Shown: positions 8,645 through 17,810, counted from the first letter of the stretch. The stretch: 64,000 nt of DNA from Silvimonas soli (GCF_030035605.1 NZ_CP106736.1:2046001-2110000); one strand, 5' to 3'. Notes: generated by a model from the letters alone, not told the origin. Translations and numbers: made by a program.

Positions 8645-8818
8645 TGCGGTGCTCCCAAGTCGTACATTGTCGGCGTTGCCTATGCATTCAAATGCATCAA
8701 CGCCAGGGCAAAGCGCAGACAAATACAACGGTTACCGCGCCGCCGCTCGTTACGGTGTTGACCGGCGCGGGCATCGTGTACTTTATCGGCTACCTTAGTC
8801 ACCAGAGACCGCAGCGCC

Positions 8819-9238
8819 ATGCGTCCCCGCCTTAATCTCATCTTGCTGGGTGTAGCCGTTATCGCCAAAACCGTCGCTTTTTACGAAGCGCTGGGCTGGC
8901 CCAAAGCGGACAGCAGTCACGATGGCTTTGCCAAGTTCGATCTTGGAGGTGTAGTGCCGGGAATCCAGTCGCGCAAGGCATTTGCGATGGATGCCCATAG
9001 TGACACCAGTGAAAGCAGCGGTTTTTCTGCCATGGCACTAGCCTATATCGCCCGCTCCGCCGAGGATGTACCGCGCGTTCTGGCCAAAGCAGCTGCGCTG
9101 GGCGCCACCATCGTCAAACCCGCCACGACCAATACCTGGGGCATTGCCGGATACTTTCGCGATCTGGATGGGCATCTGTTTGAAGTGCTGTACGAAGAGG
9201 GCTGGGTGTTTGATGAGAATGACAATCTGGTGGTTTAG
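8819..9238 (+). CDS. VOC family protein (glyoxalase/bleomycin-resistance fold)
   Basis: 139 residues with paired beta-alpha-beta modules: VAFYEALGWPKADSS in the first half, and VLAKAAALGATIVKP plus YFRDLDGHLFEVLYEE in the second. The C-terminal metal-ligand Glu is present (HLFEVLY) but the first strand has no His (LNLILLGV), so the metal site is probably incomplete. Likely a small-molecule binding or lyase-like protein of unknown substrate. Isolated gene. Confidence 0.8.
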   Translation: MRPRLNLILLGVAVIAKTVAFYEALGWPKADSSHDGFAKFDLGGVVPGIQSRKAFAMDAHSDTSESSGFSAMALAYIARSAEDVPRVLAKAAALGATIVKPATTNTWGIAGYFRDLDGHLFEVLYEEGWVFDENDNLVV

Positions 9239-9365
9239 GGCTGACGATACGTGGCCGGCCAAAACCCTCAGCGCGCATCCAGGCGGAACTGGCTTGCCAC
9301 TCACGCGCAGCTCGTCACACTCGCAGTGAATAACCCGACCCACCGCTGATCCTGCCAGACTTGAT

Positions 9366-9385
9366 TAGGAAACAACCGTTTCCTA
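9366..9385. promoter_or_regulatory. Palindromic operator upstream of tetR (TAGGAAAC-N4-GTTTCCTA)
   Basis: Perfect 8-bp inverted repeat with a 4-base spacer, ending 12 bases before the tetR start codon. A similar half-site, TAGGAAAC, recurs at 10048-10055 just before the MFS gene, so this is a likely binding site of the adjacent TetR protein. Confidence 0.65.
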
Positions 9386-9396
9386 TATTTTGCGAC

Positions 9397-10020
9397 ATGA
9401 CAGACATGCCAATGACATTGCCAGCCAGCACCAGACCGCGTGGGCGTCCGCGCGAGTTTGTCATGGACGACGTACTGGATCGGGCGATTCTGGTTTTTCG
9501 GCAACAGGGCTATCACGCGACCTCGGTGGACGATCTGGCGCGGGCCATGCGGCTCACGCCCGGCAGTTTGTACAAGGCATTCAAAGACAAGCGGGCGATT
9601 TTTCTGGCGGCACTGGATCGTTACGCCACCTTGCGCTCGCGGCAGATACGCCAGATTGCCGCAACCAATAAAACCGGGCGGGAACGCTTGTGTGATGTGC
9701 TGACCGCTTATGTGCAGACATCGCAAGGCGATGAGGGACGCAGCGGTTGTCTGGTGGTCGGCAGCGCGGTGGAGCTGGCAATTCTGGACCCCGAAATCGC
9801 CCTGCGGGTGCGTGGATCATTGCGCAAGAACGGCGCTTTTCTGGCCAGCTTGATTGAAGCCGGGCGGCTGGATGGTTCCATTGCGGCCCATATAGACAGC
9901 GAGGCGACCTCGCAGTTACTGGTCTGCCTGACCCAAGGGCTGCGGGTGGTGGGCAAAACCGGCGGCACCCGACTGGACGCCGCTGCGGCGGTTGCAATTG
10001 CCATGAAATGGCTGGATTGA
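9397..10020 (+). CDS. TetR/AcrR family transcriptional regulator
   Basis: 207 residues. N-terminal DNA-binding domain with the TetR helix-turn-helix (ILVFRQQGYHATSVDDLARA ... LTPGSLYKAFKDKRAIF, residues about 27-65), then a helical ligand domain. The ATG at 9397 (MTDMPM) follows a perfect palindrome. An MFS transporter follows 62 bases later on the same strand with a related half-site in the gap. Together these suggest an autoregulated repressor of the transporter, released by an exported compound. Confidence 0.85.
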   Translation: MTDMPMTLPASTRPRGRPREFVMDDVLDRAILVFRQQGYHATSVDDLARAMRLTPGSLYKAFKDKRAIFLAALDRYATLRSRQIRQIAATNKTGRERLCDVLTAYVQTSQGDEGRSGCLVVGSAVELAILDPEIALRVRGSLRKNGAFLASLIEAGRLDGSIAAHIDSEATSQLLVCLTQGLRVVGKTGGTRLDAAAAVAIAMKWLD

Positions 10021-10047
10021 CTCAAGCCATCCCGTTTTTTGCTTATT

Positions 10048-10067
10048 TAGGAAACGATCACTCCCTT
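10048..10067. promoter_or_regulatory. Second TetR-type half-site upstream of the MFS gene
   Basis: TAGGAAAC at 10048-10055 is identical to the left arm of the palindrome at 9366. The right arm (ACTCCCTT) matches only 4 of 8 positions. It lies 16 bases before the MFS start and may be a weaker site for the same regulator. Confidence 0.4.
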
Positions 10068-10082
10068 TCTGGAGCCAGCACG

Positions 10083-11315
10083 ATGACCACGTCCTCTACG
10101 CCCGCCAATGTTCCAGATAACAACGGCATTTCCCACGGCATGACCTGGTTGCTGGCGACGGCTTGCGGTCTGATCGTGGCCAATATCTATTACGCGCAGC
10201 CACTGATCGGGCCGATCGCGGCCGCGCTGGGACTGACACCTGCCGCGGCGGGTTTGATCGTGACAATGACGCAAATTGGCTACGGCGCGGGGCTGATCCT
10301 GATTGTGCCGCTGGCAGATTTGCTGGAAAACCGGCGGCTAGTGTTAAGCGTGCTGGGTATCGCCATCCTGGCCTTGCTGGGCGCGGCGTTTGCTAACCAG
10401 CCACTTTCGTTTTTGCTGGCCGCATTGCTGATCGGCATTGGCTCTGTTGCCGTGCAGGTGCTCGTGCCCTATGCCGCGCATCTGGCCCCGGAAGCCATGC
10501 GCGGGCGAGTGGTCGGTAACGTGATGATCGGACTGATGTTAGGTGTGATGCTGGCGCGACCGGGGGCGAGCTTCATTACCTCTATATCGTCGTGGCACGT
10601 GGTTTTTCTGGTTTCTGCCTTCGTGATGTTGCTACTGTCGCTGGTGCTCGCCCGCGCCTTGCCGTCGCGTACCCCAACGAATCGCCCACACTATCGCAAG
10701 CTGCTTGCTTCGATGGCGCATCTGGCGCTAAACACGCCGTTATTGCGACGCCGCGCGCTGTATCAAGCTTGTTTGTTCGCTGCGTTCAGCTTGTTCTGGA
10801 CCACCACTCCACTACTGCTCGCTGGCCCGGCATTTCATCTGTCGCAGCGTGGCATCGCTTTGTTTGCCCTGGCGGGCGTGGCCGGTGCCATTGCCGCCCC
10901 CATTGCCGGGCGGGTGGCGGATCGCGGCTGGAGCCGACCTGCCACCGGCATCGCAATGATCAGCGTGGCACTGGCGTTTGGCCTGACGCACTTGGTTCCG
11001 GCTGGCTCGCCCATGGCGTTGGGCTTGCTGGTAGTGGCGGCGATCCTGATCGATTTTGGCGTTCAGGCCAATGTGGTGCTGGGCTATCGCGCCATTTTTA
11101 CGCTGGGGGCCGAGTACCGCGGGCGACTCAATGGTTTATACATGGCGACCTTTTTTGGCGCCGGCGCCGTGGGCTCCGCTGCTGGAGGCTGGGCCTTTGC
11201 CCACGGTGGCTGGGCGCTGGCCTCGGCAATCGGTTTAACCTTGCCCATTGCTGCGCTGTTGTACTTTGCGACCGAACGGGCGCAGTGCGGCGAACCAGCC
11301 AGTGTGACGCGTTGA
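10083..11315 (+). CDS. MFS transporter (12-TM efflux type)
   Basis: 410-residue major facilitator protein with about twelve hydrophobic helices. Its start region (IVANIYYAQPLIGPIAAALG) and the loop LADLLENRRLVLS are typical of the YnfM/arabinose-efflux-like DHA group. The ATG at 10083 has a GGAG-containing leader (CTGGAGCC) and is preferred to an ORF opening at 10008 inside tetR. Regulation by the upstream TetR is likely from gene order and the shared half-site. Substrate unknown. Confidence 0.85.
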   Translation: MTTSSTPANVPDNNGISHGMTWLLATACGLIVANIYYAQPLIGPIAAALGLTPAAAGLIVTMTQIGYGAGLILIVPLADLLENRRLVLSVLGIAILALLGAAFANQPLSFLLAALLIGIGSVAVQVLVPYAAHLAPEAMRGRVVGNVMIGLMLGVMLARPGASFITSISSWHVVFLVSAFVMLLLSLVLARALPSRTPTNRPHYRKLLASMAHLALNTPLLRRRALYQACLFAAFSLFWTTTPLLLAGPAFHLSQRGIALFALAGVAGAIAAPIAGRVADRGWSRPATGIAMISVALAFGLTHLVPAGSPMALGLLVVAAILIDFGVQANVVLGYRAIFTLGAEYRGRLNGLYMATFFGAGAVGSAAGGWAFAHGGWALASAIGLTLPIAALLYFATERAQCGEPASVTR

Positions 11316-11349
11316 TGGCGTTGCCTTGCCGATAACGCCGCAAATGAAA

Positions 11350-11396
11350 ATCCCGATCGAGCCCTGGCGATTATTTCACCGTAGCTTAATCGGGAT
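11350..11396. terminator. Weak hairpin between MFS and DUF1993 genes
   Basis: ATCCCGAT (11350-11357) pairs with ATCGGGAT (11389-11396) across a 31-base loop. It lies between convergent genes. There is no T-run, so this is only a tentative terminator. Confidence 0.3.
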
Positions 11397-11438
11397 GGGG
11401 TGCTGCCACTCAAACCCGGCGGCAGCTAGCCAGTGTGC

Positions 11439-11951
11439 TTACTCGCCAAACGGTCCCAGGTAGTCGGTCTTGCCAATATCCAGCCCGTGCTGGCGCAGGA
11501 TGTCGTGTGCCGTCGCGATATGGAAAAAGAAGTTGGGCAGCACAAAGGTCACCAGATACTCATCGCCGCTGAACGTGGTTTTGATGGTGCTGAAATCCAG
11601 CGTGACTTCAGTGGCTTCAGTGCCTTCCATTTGTTCGGGCGCAATGCTGTCAAAAAACGCCAAGGTCTTCTGGATGCGCGTTTGCAGTTCAGCAAAGCTG
11701 TTTTCGCAATCAATAAATCGCGGCACTTCAACGCCCGCAAGGCGGCCAATGGCGTTTTTGGAAGTGTCTGAAGCTCGCTGAATCTGCCCGGCCAATGGCA
11801 GCATGTCGGTCGCCAGCCTGGCATGTACCAGCATTTCCGGCGGCAAGCCGGTGGCTTGGGCGTGGGCCAGCGCTTTATCCAGATAGCTGGACAGCACTCG
11901 CAGGCCGCGCTGAAACACCGGAATGGAAAGGCGATACATCGAAACTGCCAT
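11439..11951 (-). CDS. DUF1993 family protein
   Basis: 170-residue helical protein starting MAVSMYRLSIPVFQRGLRVL, with FALPNFFFH-like text near the end (VLPNFFFHIATAHDILR) and a C-terminal GKTDYLG. This matches DUF1993, distantly related to the DinB-like four-helix family. AAGGAG lies upstream of the chosen ATG at 11951; the longer ORF to 12008 has no ribosome site. Function unknown. Confidence 0.82.
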   Translation of the reverse strand: MAVSMYRLSIPVFQRGLRVLSSYLDKALAHAQATGLPPEMLVHARLATDMLPLAGQIQRASDTSKNAIGRLAGVEVPRFIDCENSFAELQTRIQKTLAFFDSIAPEQMEGTEATEVTLDFSTIKTTFSGDEYLVTFVLPNFFFHIATAHDILRQHGLDIGKTDYLGPFGE

Positions 11952-12068
11952 GGCTTGATTGCTCCTTGAAGGTTCAGCTAACTGTGGCGGCAATGTGGGC
12001 AATTTCAAGCTGTTATCAGCGGTATCGGACTGCGAAATGCCAGGCGGACGATCAATCGTCTGGCTGCT

Positions 12069-12455
12069 TCAGTGATCAGTCGCCGTATCCAGCTTTGGCG
12101 TGCCCAGCTTGAACCACGCCTTGGCGATTTTGCCGTCGCTCACTTCGTAAATGGCAATCACGTCCACCGTGCCCACACCACCCGCAAACGTGCGCCGGAC
12201 CACTTCGCGATCCACCACCAGATTGCCTACCGACACCCGCGTCAGCAATTGCCCAAACAACAGCGGCTCGGCAAAACGGATTTCGTGGCGCTGGCGAATC
12301 GCCGCAGCGCCCTCGGCCAGCAACGTTGCAGGGTGCTCATAATACAAAGCATCGTCATGCCAGTACGCCATAAAGGCGTCGATATCGCGGGCGTTGTACG
12401 CCGCAAGCTGCCCAGCGACGACCTCTTCCGCTTCGTTGGTATTACTGCTAGTCAT
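12069..12455 (-). CDS. SnoaL-like / NTF2-like protein
   Basis: 128 residues: AYNARDIDAFMAYWHDDALYYEHPATLLAEG is the N-terminal helix and first strands of a SnoaL-like polyketide-cyclase fold, and VIAIYEVSDGKIAKAWF is the C-terminal strand pair. ATG at 12455 is chosen; a GTG two codons earlier is possible. Likely small-molecule binding or isomerase-like; substrate not predictable. Same strand as the DUF1993 gene but 117 bases apart. Confidence 0.78.
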   Translation of the reverse strand: MTSSNTNEAEEVVAGQLAAYNARDIDAFMAYWHDDALYYEHPATLLAEGAAAIRQRHEIRFAEPLLFGQLLTRVSVGNLVVDREVVRRTFAGGVGTVDVIAIYEVSDGKIAKAWFKLGTPKLDTATDH

Positions 12456-12560
12456 TTGCACTACTCACAGGTGGACAACAAGCTGTCTACCATAAAGCAA
12501 ATCGCCGCCCCTGCGTATCCGGCAGGGCGCGGCGATCGGTCGCGACCAGGCCAGGATGCG

Positions 12561-13586
12561 CTAGAAAGTACGCGCCGCCGGGTAAGTGCTGGTGAAATCA
12601 TTGCCCCAGCGAAAGTTGATGAACGACATCGTTACCGAGACTTCCAGCCCTTCCACAAAATGCCAGCAGCCCACCGGCAGGAACAGGATTTCACCCGGGT
12701 TCAGAATGCACTCGCGCACCTGCACATTGCGCATGGCGGGGAAGCGGTTGTAGTCGATATTGCGGGCGTCAACATAGGTGAAACAGTGTTCATGGTTGTA
12801 CATGCTGGCAATTTCGTTGGCGGGCACCAGCAAAATGCGTTTGCGGCCGATCACCTGGGCCATGAAGTTGTTGGTCAGGTCATGGTGAAACGGCGTGATG
12901 GTGCCCGCCGGGCCGAACCACAGGAAACCTTGATCCGTTGAGCCCGGATTCAGATACTCCGGCAACGGCAAGATGTCGCGCCACAATTCGGCCAGGGCCT
13001 GCCGATTGTGCGAATCGTTATAGGCCGTCATGTAAAAATCGTTGGTCGGACTGTGGGTGCGAACCAGTTGCACGAATTCGGCAAAGCGCATGCTCTTTTC
13101 GTGCCGGCGTTTGTCCAGTTCATAGTGCTCGTTACTGTTGCGGCCAAACTGGACCTCCACCGCGCGCTCGCCACAGCGATCGGCGAAGTAATCCAGGCTC
13201 CATTTCTGCATGGCAGGCCATTGATCCATCATGCCGGTGATGATCACCGGGCGCCCGGCGGTGTAGTAATCGTTGAAAAACTCGGCGCTGGATAACCGCT
13301 GGCGCCGCGGGATTTCCGGCGAGCGTAGTTGCTCCAGCCGCCGCTGGTTGTCCAGCACCCAATCGTGCTTGGCGAGGCGGTTTTTCAGTCGTTCGGCGCC
13401 CGCCAGATACGGGCTGGCCAGCGCAGCCTGAACCTCACGCAGTGCGTCTTCCGGGTCGGCCCCGGCCGCCACCATCACCTTGGTCAAATCCTGCGGCGCA
13501 CCGCCCAGCAGCAGGTTTTCGGCAATCCAGCGTCGCCATTCGTGATCCACCACAACCCGCGGTGTTGTCTGATTTTGCGTTTCCAT
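12561..13586 (-). CDS. JmjC/cupin-like Fe(II)/2-oxoglutarate oxygenase domain protein
   Basis: 341 residues. A helical N-terminal region (about 1-95) precedes a cupin_8/JmjC-like domain with GRPVIITGMMDQWPA, LWFGPAGTITPFHHDLTNN and LFLPVGCWHFVEGLEVS. The HxD pair (H234, D236) and the distal His (H309) form a plausible Fe(II) triad, so hydroxylase activity on a protein or peptide is possible. GGGAGG precedes the ATG at 13586 on the minus strand. No neighbour points to a substrate. Confidence 0.82.
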   Translation of the reverse strand: METQNQTTPRVVVDHEWRRWIAENLLLGGAPQDLTKVMVAAGADPEDALREVQAALASPYLAGAERLKNRLAKHDWVLDNQRRLEQLRSPEIPRRQRLSSAEFFNDYYTAGRPVIITGMMDQWPAMQKWSLDYFADRCGERAVEVQFGRNSNEHYELDKRRHEKSMRFAEFVQLVRTHSPTNDFYMTAYNDSHNRQALAELWRDILPLPEYLNPGSTDQGFLWFGPAGTITPFHHDLTNNFMAQVIGRKRILLVPANEIASMYNHEHCFTYVDARNIDYNRFPAMRNVQVRECILNPGEILFLPVGCWHFVEGLEVSVTMSFINFRWGNDFTSTYPAARTF

Positions 13587-13788
13587 CCGCCTCCCTGGTC
13601 AGTGCCAGTGGTTATTGTCTCGTTGTCCGGGTACACACCAGCGCGAGGCCCGGTATGTACCACCCTCGATACTGCGCAATAGCCTACTTCGCGAGCCCCA
13701 GTCTGAGTAGCGGCAAGCGGTCAGGCGTTCGGTAAACGAGACATTCGGTGGCAGATGGAAATAAACCGGCGTCACCGTGCCGTAGAAC

Positions 13789-13941
13789 TTATTTGTGTTC
13801 CTGCAATTGCAACAACCACGAGAACGCGGACGGATTGCGTTGAGCAAAGGATGGGCGGCCGGGCCGGGTTGCCATGTTGACTGGCAAGGGGGCGGGTTTG
13901 GTTCGGAATTTAAGGGTGGTACCGGCGGATAAGTTGCCCAT
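13789..13941 (-). CDS. Possible small protein (50 aa)
   Basis: ORF starting MGNLSAGTTLKFRTKPAPLP, with an AGGAG ribosome site 7 bases upstream of the ATG (13941-13939). The product is basic, Pro-rich and soluble, ending LLQLQEHK. I do not recognise a family. A 179-codon ORF in another frame of the same strand overlaps it but has poor composition. The surrounding 13587-14260 interval has no other convincing gene. Confidence 0.4.
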   Translation of the reverse strand: MGNLSAGTTLKFRTKPAPLPVNMATRPGRPSFAQRNPSAFSWLLQLQEHK

Positions 13942-14034
13942 GATGCACTCCTGTTGAACGTGTGAAAGTACAAAAGGTAAGTGCATGAATTATGAGACTT
14001 GTGAGAAATTTCTGCGAACGGGCTCCGTTGTAAG

Positions 14035-14048
14035 TTGATATTTATCAA
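14035..14048. promoter_or_regulatory. Palindrome TTGATA-TT-TATCAA
   Basis: Perfect 14-base palindrome in an AT-rich segment between the small ORF (-) and the CDGSH gene (+). Such symmetry suggests a dimeric regulator site, but no cognate regulator lies adjacent. The rest of 13942-14260 holds no visible gene. Confidence 0.35.
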
Positions 14049-14260
14049 TATGTTGTGAACACACCACCCGCAGCATGGCTCTCCCTTACCATCCGGCTGA
14101 GGTGGCCAGATAGCAGCCTGCAAGCCACTTCCCGGCAAAGCGCGCGTTGCCGCCTAGAATGAGTTTTGAAGCTCGCCAGTAAATCCGGTCAACCACCGGT
14201 ATCAGGGCAGATAAACCAGTTCGACTGCGCCCACGCGCCTGGTTTTAGCAGGAGACCAAT

Positions 14261-14899
14261 ATGAGCAAGGAAATCGTTCGCGGTAGCAGTGCCGTTATCG
14301 AGTTTGATAGCGAGCGCTGCATTCACTCTCGCCACTGCGTACTGGATAGGCCAGATGTCTTTGTGCCCAATGTGGCCGGAGAATGGATACACCCTGACCA
14401 GGCCAGCACGGCCGAACTACTGGAGCTGGCCCGCAACTGCCCGTCCGGTGCCATTCAGTGCCAAGGTCTGGACGGCACTTTGCTGGAGGCGGCGCCGCTG
14501 GTGAACACCGTACGGGTGCGCGAGAACGGCCCTTTGGCGATGCATGGGCCAATTTATATCAACGGTCAGACGCAAGGTTATCGCGCCACATTCTGCCGCT
14601 GCGGGGCTTCCAGCCATAAGCCATTCTGTGATGGCAGTCATGCCGGGGCCGGGTTTACCGCCAGCGGTGAAGCACCCGCCGCGACCAGCGAACCGCTGGC
14701 GCAACGCAACGGTGATCTGCAAATTGAACCCACACCCAATGGCCCGTTGCATGTCACCGGCTGTCTGGAAGTGGTGACCGGCACCGGCAAAACCATTAAC
14801 CGCGTCACCGATGCCTGGTTATGCCGTTGCGGCCACTCTGGCAACAAACCGTACTGCGACGGTAGCCATGTCAAAGCCGGTTTTCGCAGCGAACCCTGA
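14261..14899 (+). CDS. Divergent 4Fe-4S mono-cluster plus double CDGSH iron-sulfur protein
   Basis: 212 residues in three modules. Residues 1-75 resemble a (4Fe-4S) mono-cluster domain (Fer4_19), with C20, C26, C60 and C67. Residues 105-130 carry one CDGSH motif (C112, C114, C123, H127) and residues 185-205 a second (C188, C190, C199, H203), each expected to bind one [2Fe-2S] cluster. AGGAG precedes the ATG. Likely an electron-transfer or redox-sensing protein; it stands alone, so its partner is unknown. Confidence 0.88.
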   Translation: MSKEIVRGSSAVIEFDSERCIHSRHCVLDRPDVFVPNVAGEWIHPDQASTAELLELARNCPSGAIQCQGLDGTLLEAAPLVNTVRVRENGPLAMHGPIYINGQTQGYRATFCRCGASSHKPFCDGSHAGAGFTASGEAPAATSEPLAQRNGDLQIEPTPNGPLHVTGCLEVVTGTGKTINRVTDAWLCRCGHSGNKPYCDGSHVKAGFRSEP

Positions 14900-15060
14900 C
14901 GGTTGGGCTGTGTGTCCTTTCAATAGGGCCGAAGTGAGGTGGCTTAGCTAACTGGCATACCCTATAACGGCAATGTATCAGCGCATGTAACACTGCATTG
15001 CCCGGACTGATGCACACGCCGGTCCGGTATAACAAATGCAGGACAATGGGGGAGTATCTG

Positions 15061-15924
15061 ATGGGTTTGCATATCCAGCGCGCCGCAGGGGCGCTTTTGT
15101 TGCTGGGACTGCTGTGTCTGGCACCCCAGCTCGCCGCACAAGTCATCATCACCAATCCGGCCACCGAGCCCAAAGAGCAACTGGCGCTGTCGGTGCTCAA
15201 GCTGGCTTTGTCCAAATCCATGCCGGATGCCACTTTCCAGGCGCTGCCGCAGTTCTCGGAAGAAGCGCGCTCGGTCGAATACCTCAAGGAAGGCAAGATG
15301 TCTGTGATGTGGGCCGGCACTCAACCTTCGTACGAGCAAGAACTGACGCCGATCCGCATCCCGCTGGAAAAAGGCATGCTCGGCTACCGGATTTTCATCA
15401 TCCGCAAAGGCGATCAACCCAAGTTTGATCAGGTGAAAACGCTGGACGACCTGAAAAAACTCAAAGCCGGTCAGGGCCGTTTCTGGGGCGATACCGCAGT
15501 GCTCAAATCGGCCAATCTCCCAGTGGTGACGCCGGTCAAATACGCCAGCATGTTCCCGATGCTGGAAGGCGAGCGCTTTGATTACTTTCCCCGCGCCATC
15601 CACGAACCGTGGAGCGAGGTGGAAAAATACAAAGACCTGAATCTGGAAGTGGAAAAACACATCCTGCTGGTCTACCCGTTTGCCATGTATTTCTTTGTCG
15701 CCAAAGACAACAAACCGCTGGCGGATGCCATCACGCGCGGCATGGAAGCAGCCATCAAGGACGGCAGCTACGACAAGCTGTTTTACAGCAACCCGCTGGT
15801 GTCCGATGCGCTGTCACGCGGGCATCTGAAAGACCGGCTGGTGTTCCGTATTCCCAATCCGTACATGTCGCCGGAAACCCCGGTCAATCGGCCCGAACTG
15901 TGGCTGGATATCACCAAATACTAA
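15061..15924 (+). CDS. Periplasmic substrate-binding protein (SBP type 3-like)
   Basis: 287 residues with a signal peptide (LLLLGLLCLAPQLAAQ, cleavage near residue 23) and a two-lobe binding-protein body. The ATG at 15061 follows GGGGGAG, so the in-frame upstream ATGs are not needed. No ABC permease is adjacent; instead a chemoreceptor follows after 57 bases on the same strand. This suggests the protein presents a ligand to that receptor rather than, or as well as, to a transporter. Ligand unknown. Confidence 0.8.
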   Translation: MGLHIQRAAGALLLLGLLCLAPQLAAQVIITNPATEPKEQLALSVLKLALSKSMPDATFQALPQFSEEARSVEYLKEGKMSVMWAGTQPSYEQELTPIRIPLEKGMLGYRIFIIRKGDQPKFDQVKTLDDLKKLKAGQGRFWGDTAVLKSANLPVVTPVKYASMFPMLEGERFDYFPRAIHEPWSEVEKYKDLNLEVEKHILLVYPFAMYFFVAKDNKPLADAITRGMEAAIKDGSYDKLFYSNPLVSDALSRGHLKDRLVFRIPNPYMSPETPVNRPELWLDITKY

Positions 15925-15981
15925 GCAGCGTAGCGCTTGTGCAAGCAGGCGCCGGTTGCAACTACCAGTGAGGGGAAGTCT

Positions 15982-17484
15982 ATGGGCATGACAACAAGAT
16001 CAATCAGTACCCGCCTGATCGGCACCGTGAGCGTCGTGGTGCTGGTCATCACCATCCTGGTGCTGGGGGTAAGCTATGCGCTGGTTTCACACCAGGCGCA
16101 GCAAGACCTGCAGGAAAAAATCGGCGAAAGCTCAGACGTGCTGGGCATCGTCTTGCGTGATCCGGTGTTCACCTACGACAACGGCCAGATCAGCGCGATT
16201 CTGGCGTCGTTCATCAAACAGAATCACGTTTACCGGCTGCACGTGGCAGACCAACGCGGCAAGGTGCTGGGCGAGATCAAGCAAGAGCAAACGGTGTCTG
16301 ACAGCTTGTTGCAAAGCCAGACCATCAAACTGGTCGGCGAAGATGGCAATGCGTTGGGTCAGGTGGTGGTGGATTTCCGTACCGATTCGGTCGGTCAGCA
16401 AATCCGCGTTACCTCGCTGTACGTGGTGGGCGCCGTGTTGTGTGTGCTGGCAGGGGTGATGTTCAGCCTGGCCATCATGATGCGCACCTTTGTGACCAGC
16501 CCGGTCAAACGCATCAACCGGGCACTGGGCGAAATCGCGGCCGGTGGCGGCGATCTGACCAAACGGCTGACTATTTCCAGCCATGACGAACTGGGCGAAC
16601 TGGCGGGCAGCTTCAACCGCTTTGTGGAAAACCTGCACACCCTGCTCAGTACGGTGGTGGGTTCGGCCAAACAGTTGTCGGTGGCCGCAGATGGCCTGGC
16701 CGCACGCACCAGCGAAGTCTCCGCCGCCAGCCGCAAACAGCTGGAAGGCGCGGAAGAAACCGCACAATCACTGGCCGAGATGTCCAAAGTGGCGCAAGAC
16801 GTGGCCAGCAGCGCCACGCGTTCGGCCACCAGCACGCACGAGGCCAAGCAACAGACCCAATCCGGCGTTAGCGTGGTCACCAACACGGTTGAACAAGTCG
16901 GCCAGCTGGGTGCCGAGATTACCGATACGCGGGATCGCATTATTGATCTGCGCAACGACTGCAATGCCGTCACGCGCGTGCTGGACGTGATCCGCAATAT
17001 CGCTGAACAAACCAATCTGCTGGCCTTGAACGCCGCCATCGAAGCCGCCCGTGCGGGCGAGGCGGGCCGGGGTTTTGCAGTCGTGGCCGATGAAGTGCGC
17101 AAACTGGCCCAACTGACCGGTGCTTCCACCAGCGAAATCGCCGAGATGGTCGACAAACTGCAATCGGCCGCGCGCAATGCCGGTGAAGCGATGGACCGCA
17201 GCCACGCCCGCGTGGATGACACCGTACAGCGCTCGCAAGAAGCCGGCGTTTCGCTGGAGCGCATCCGCGACAATATCGACATCATTGACGACATGAACGT
17301 GCACGTGGCCGCCGCCGCAGAACAGCAAAGCCGCACCATCTCTGGCATCAGCAGCAATGTGGAATCCATCCAGCGGCTGGCGCATCAGGTAAACGACATG
17401 TCCGCTTCGGCCCACGCCGAAAGTCGTGAAGTGCTGAATATTGGCGAGAGCCTGCGTAACGAACTGGGTAAATTCCACTTGTGA
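15982..17484 (+). CDS. Methyl-accepting chemotaxis protein with HAMP domain
   Basis: 500 residues. Membrane helix about 12-35, a short periplasmic region (about 36-150), a second helix, a HAMP domain (VTSPVKRINRALGEIAAGGG), then the methyl-accepting domain with the conserved hairpin EQTNLLALNAAIEAARAGEA. The periplasmic part is short (double-dCache size is ruled out) and resembles small sCache-like or four-helix sensors. GAGGGGAAG precedes the ATG at 15982. Probably works with the binding protein encoded directly upstream. Confidence 0.9.
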   Translation: MGMTTRSISTRLIGTVSVVVLVITILVLGVSYALVSHQAQQDLQEKIGESSDVLGIVLRDPVFTYDNGQISAILASFIKQNHVYRLHVADQRGKVLGEIKQEQTVSDSLLQSQTIKLVGEDGNALGQVVVDFRTDSVGQQIRVTSLYVVGAVLCVLAGVMFSLAIMMRTFVTSPVKRINRALGEIAAGGGDLTKRLTISSHDELGELAGSFNRFVENLHTLLSTVVGSAKQLSVAADGLAARTSEVSAASRKQLEGAEETAQSLAEMSKVAQDVASSATRSATSTHEAKQQTQSGVSVVTNTVEQVGQLGAEITDTRDRIIDLRNDCNAVTRVLDVIRNIAEQTNLLALNAAIEAARAGEAGRGFAVVADEVRKLAQLTGASTSEIAEMVDKLQSAARNAGEAMDRSHARVDDTVQRSQEAGVSLERIRDNIDIIDDMNVHVAAAAEQQSRTISGISSNVESIQRLAHQVNDMSASAHAESREVLNIGESLRNELGKFHL

Positions 17485-17810
17485 TTGGCCCGTGTGGTCA
17501 GATGCGGGTGGGCTCTCCCGCTCTGACCGCTTTAGTACTGCGTAATGCTGTGTTGCCCTGCAGCCAGGGCTTCATTCCCTCCAAGGGAAAGGTATTTCAT
17601 GTTGCGGTGCCCGTAGCCGGCACGCCAATCAAACACAGCTGCCGCGATTCGCAACCTCCAGCCTGGAACCAGACGGCTTAAACCCAATTACCCCAAGCCG
17701 CATTTGCGTTGCAAATATGTATCTTGATTATGTCAATTTCCATCATGAAGTTGACGCAATTCTTACCATTTGAAATGATGGCAGCCCTCATTTCAATAAT
17801 AAAATCAATC
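17485..17810. other. Intergenic region with leader hairpin
   Basis: 326 bases without a convincing gene. Two inverted repeats are visible: ATTTGC/GCAAAT (17702-17716, 3-base loop) and TTGAAATGA/TCATTTCAA (17770-17796, 9-base loop). The second ends 14 bases before the protease-like gene and could affect its translation, which lacks a clear ribosome site. Confidence 0.4.

Noticed and set aside
13599..14138. 179-codon minus-strand ORF
   Set aside because: Cys/Pro/Arg-rich shadow composition, no ribosome site, no domain; the shorter ORF at 13789-13941 in another frame has a better start.
16395..17369. 324-codon minus-strand ORF opposite the second chemoreceptor
   Set aside because: Antisense shadow; the plus-strand chemoreceptor has full domain support.
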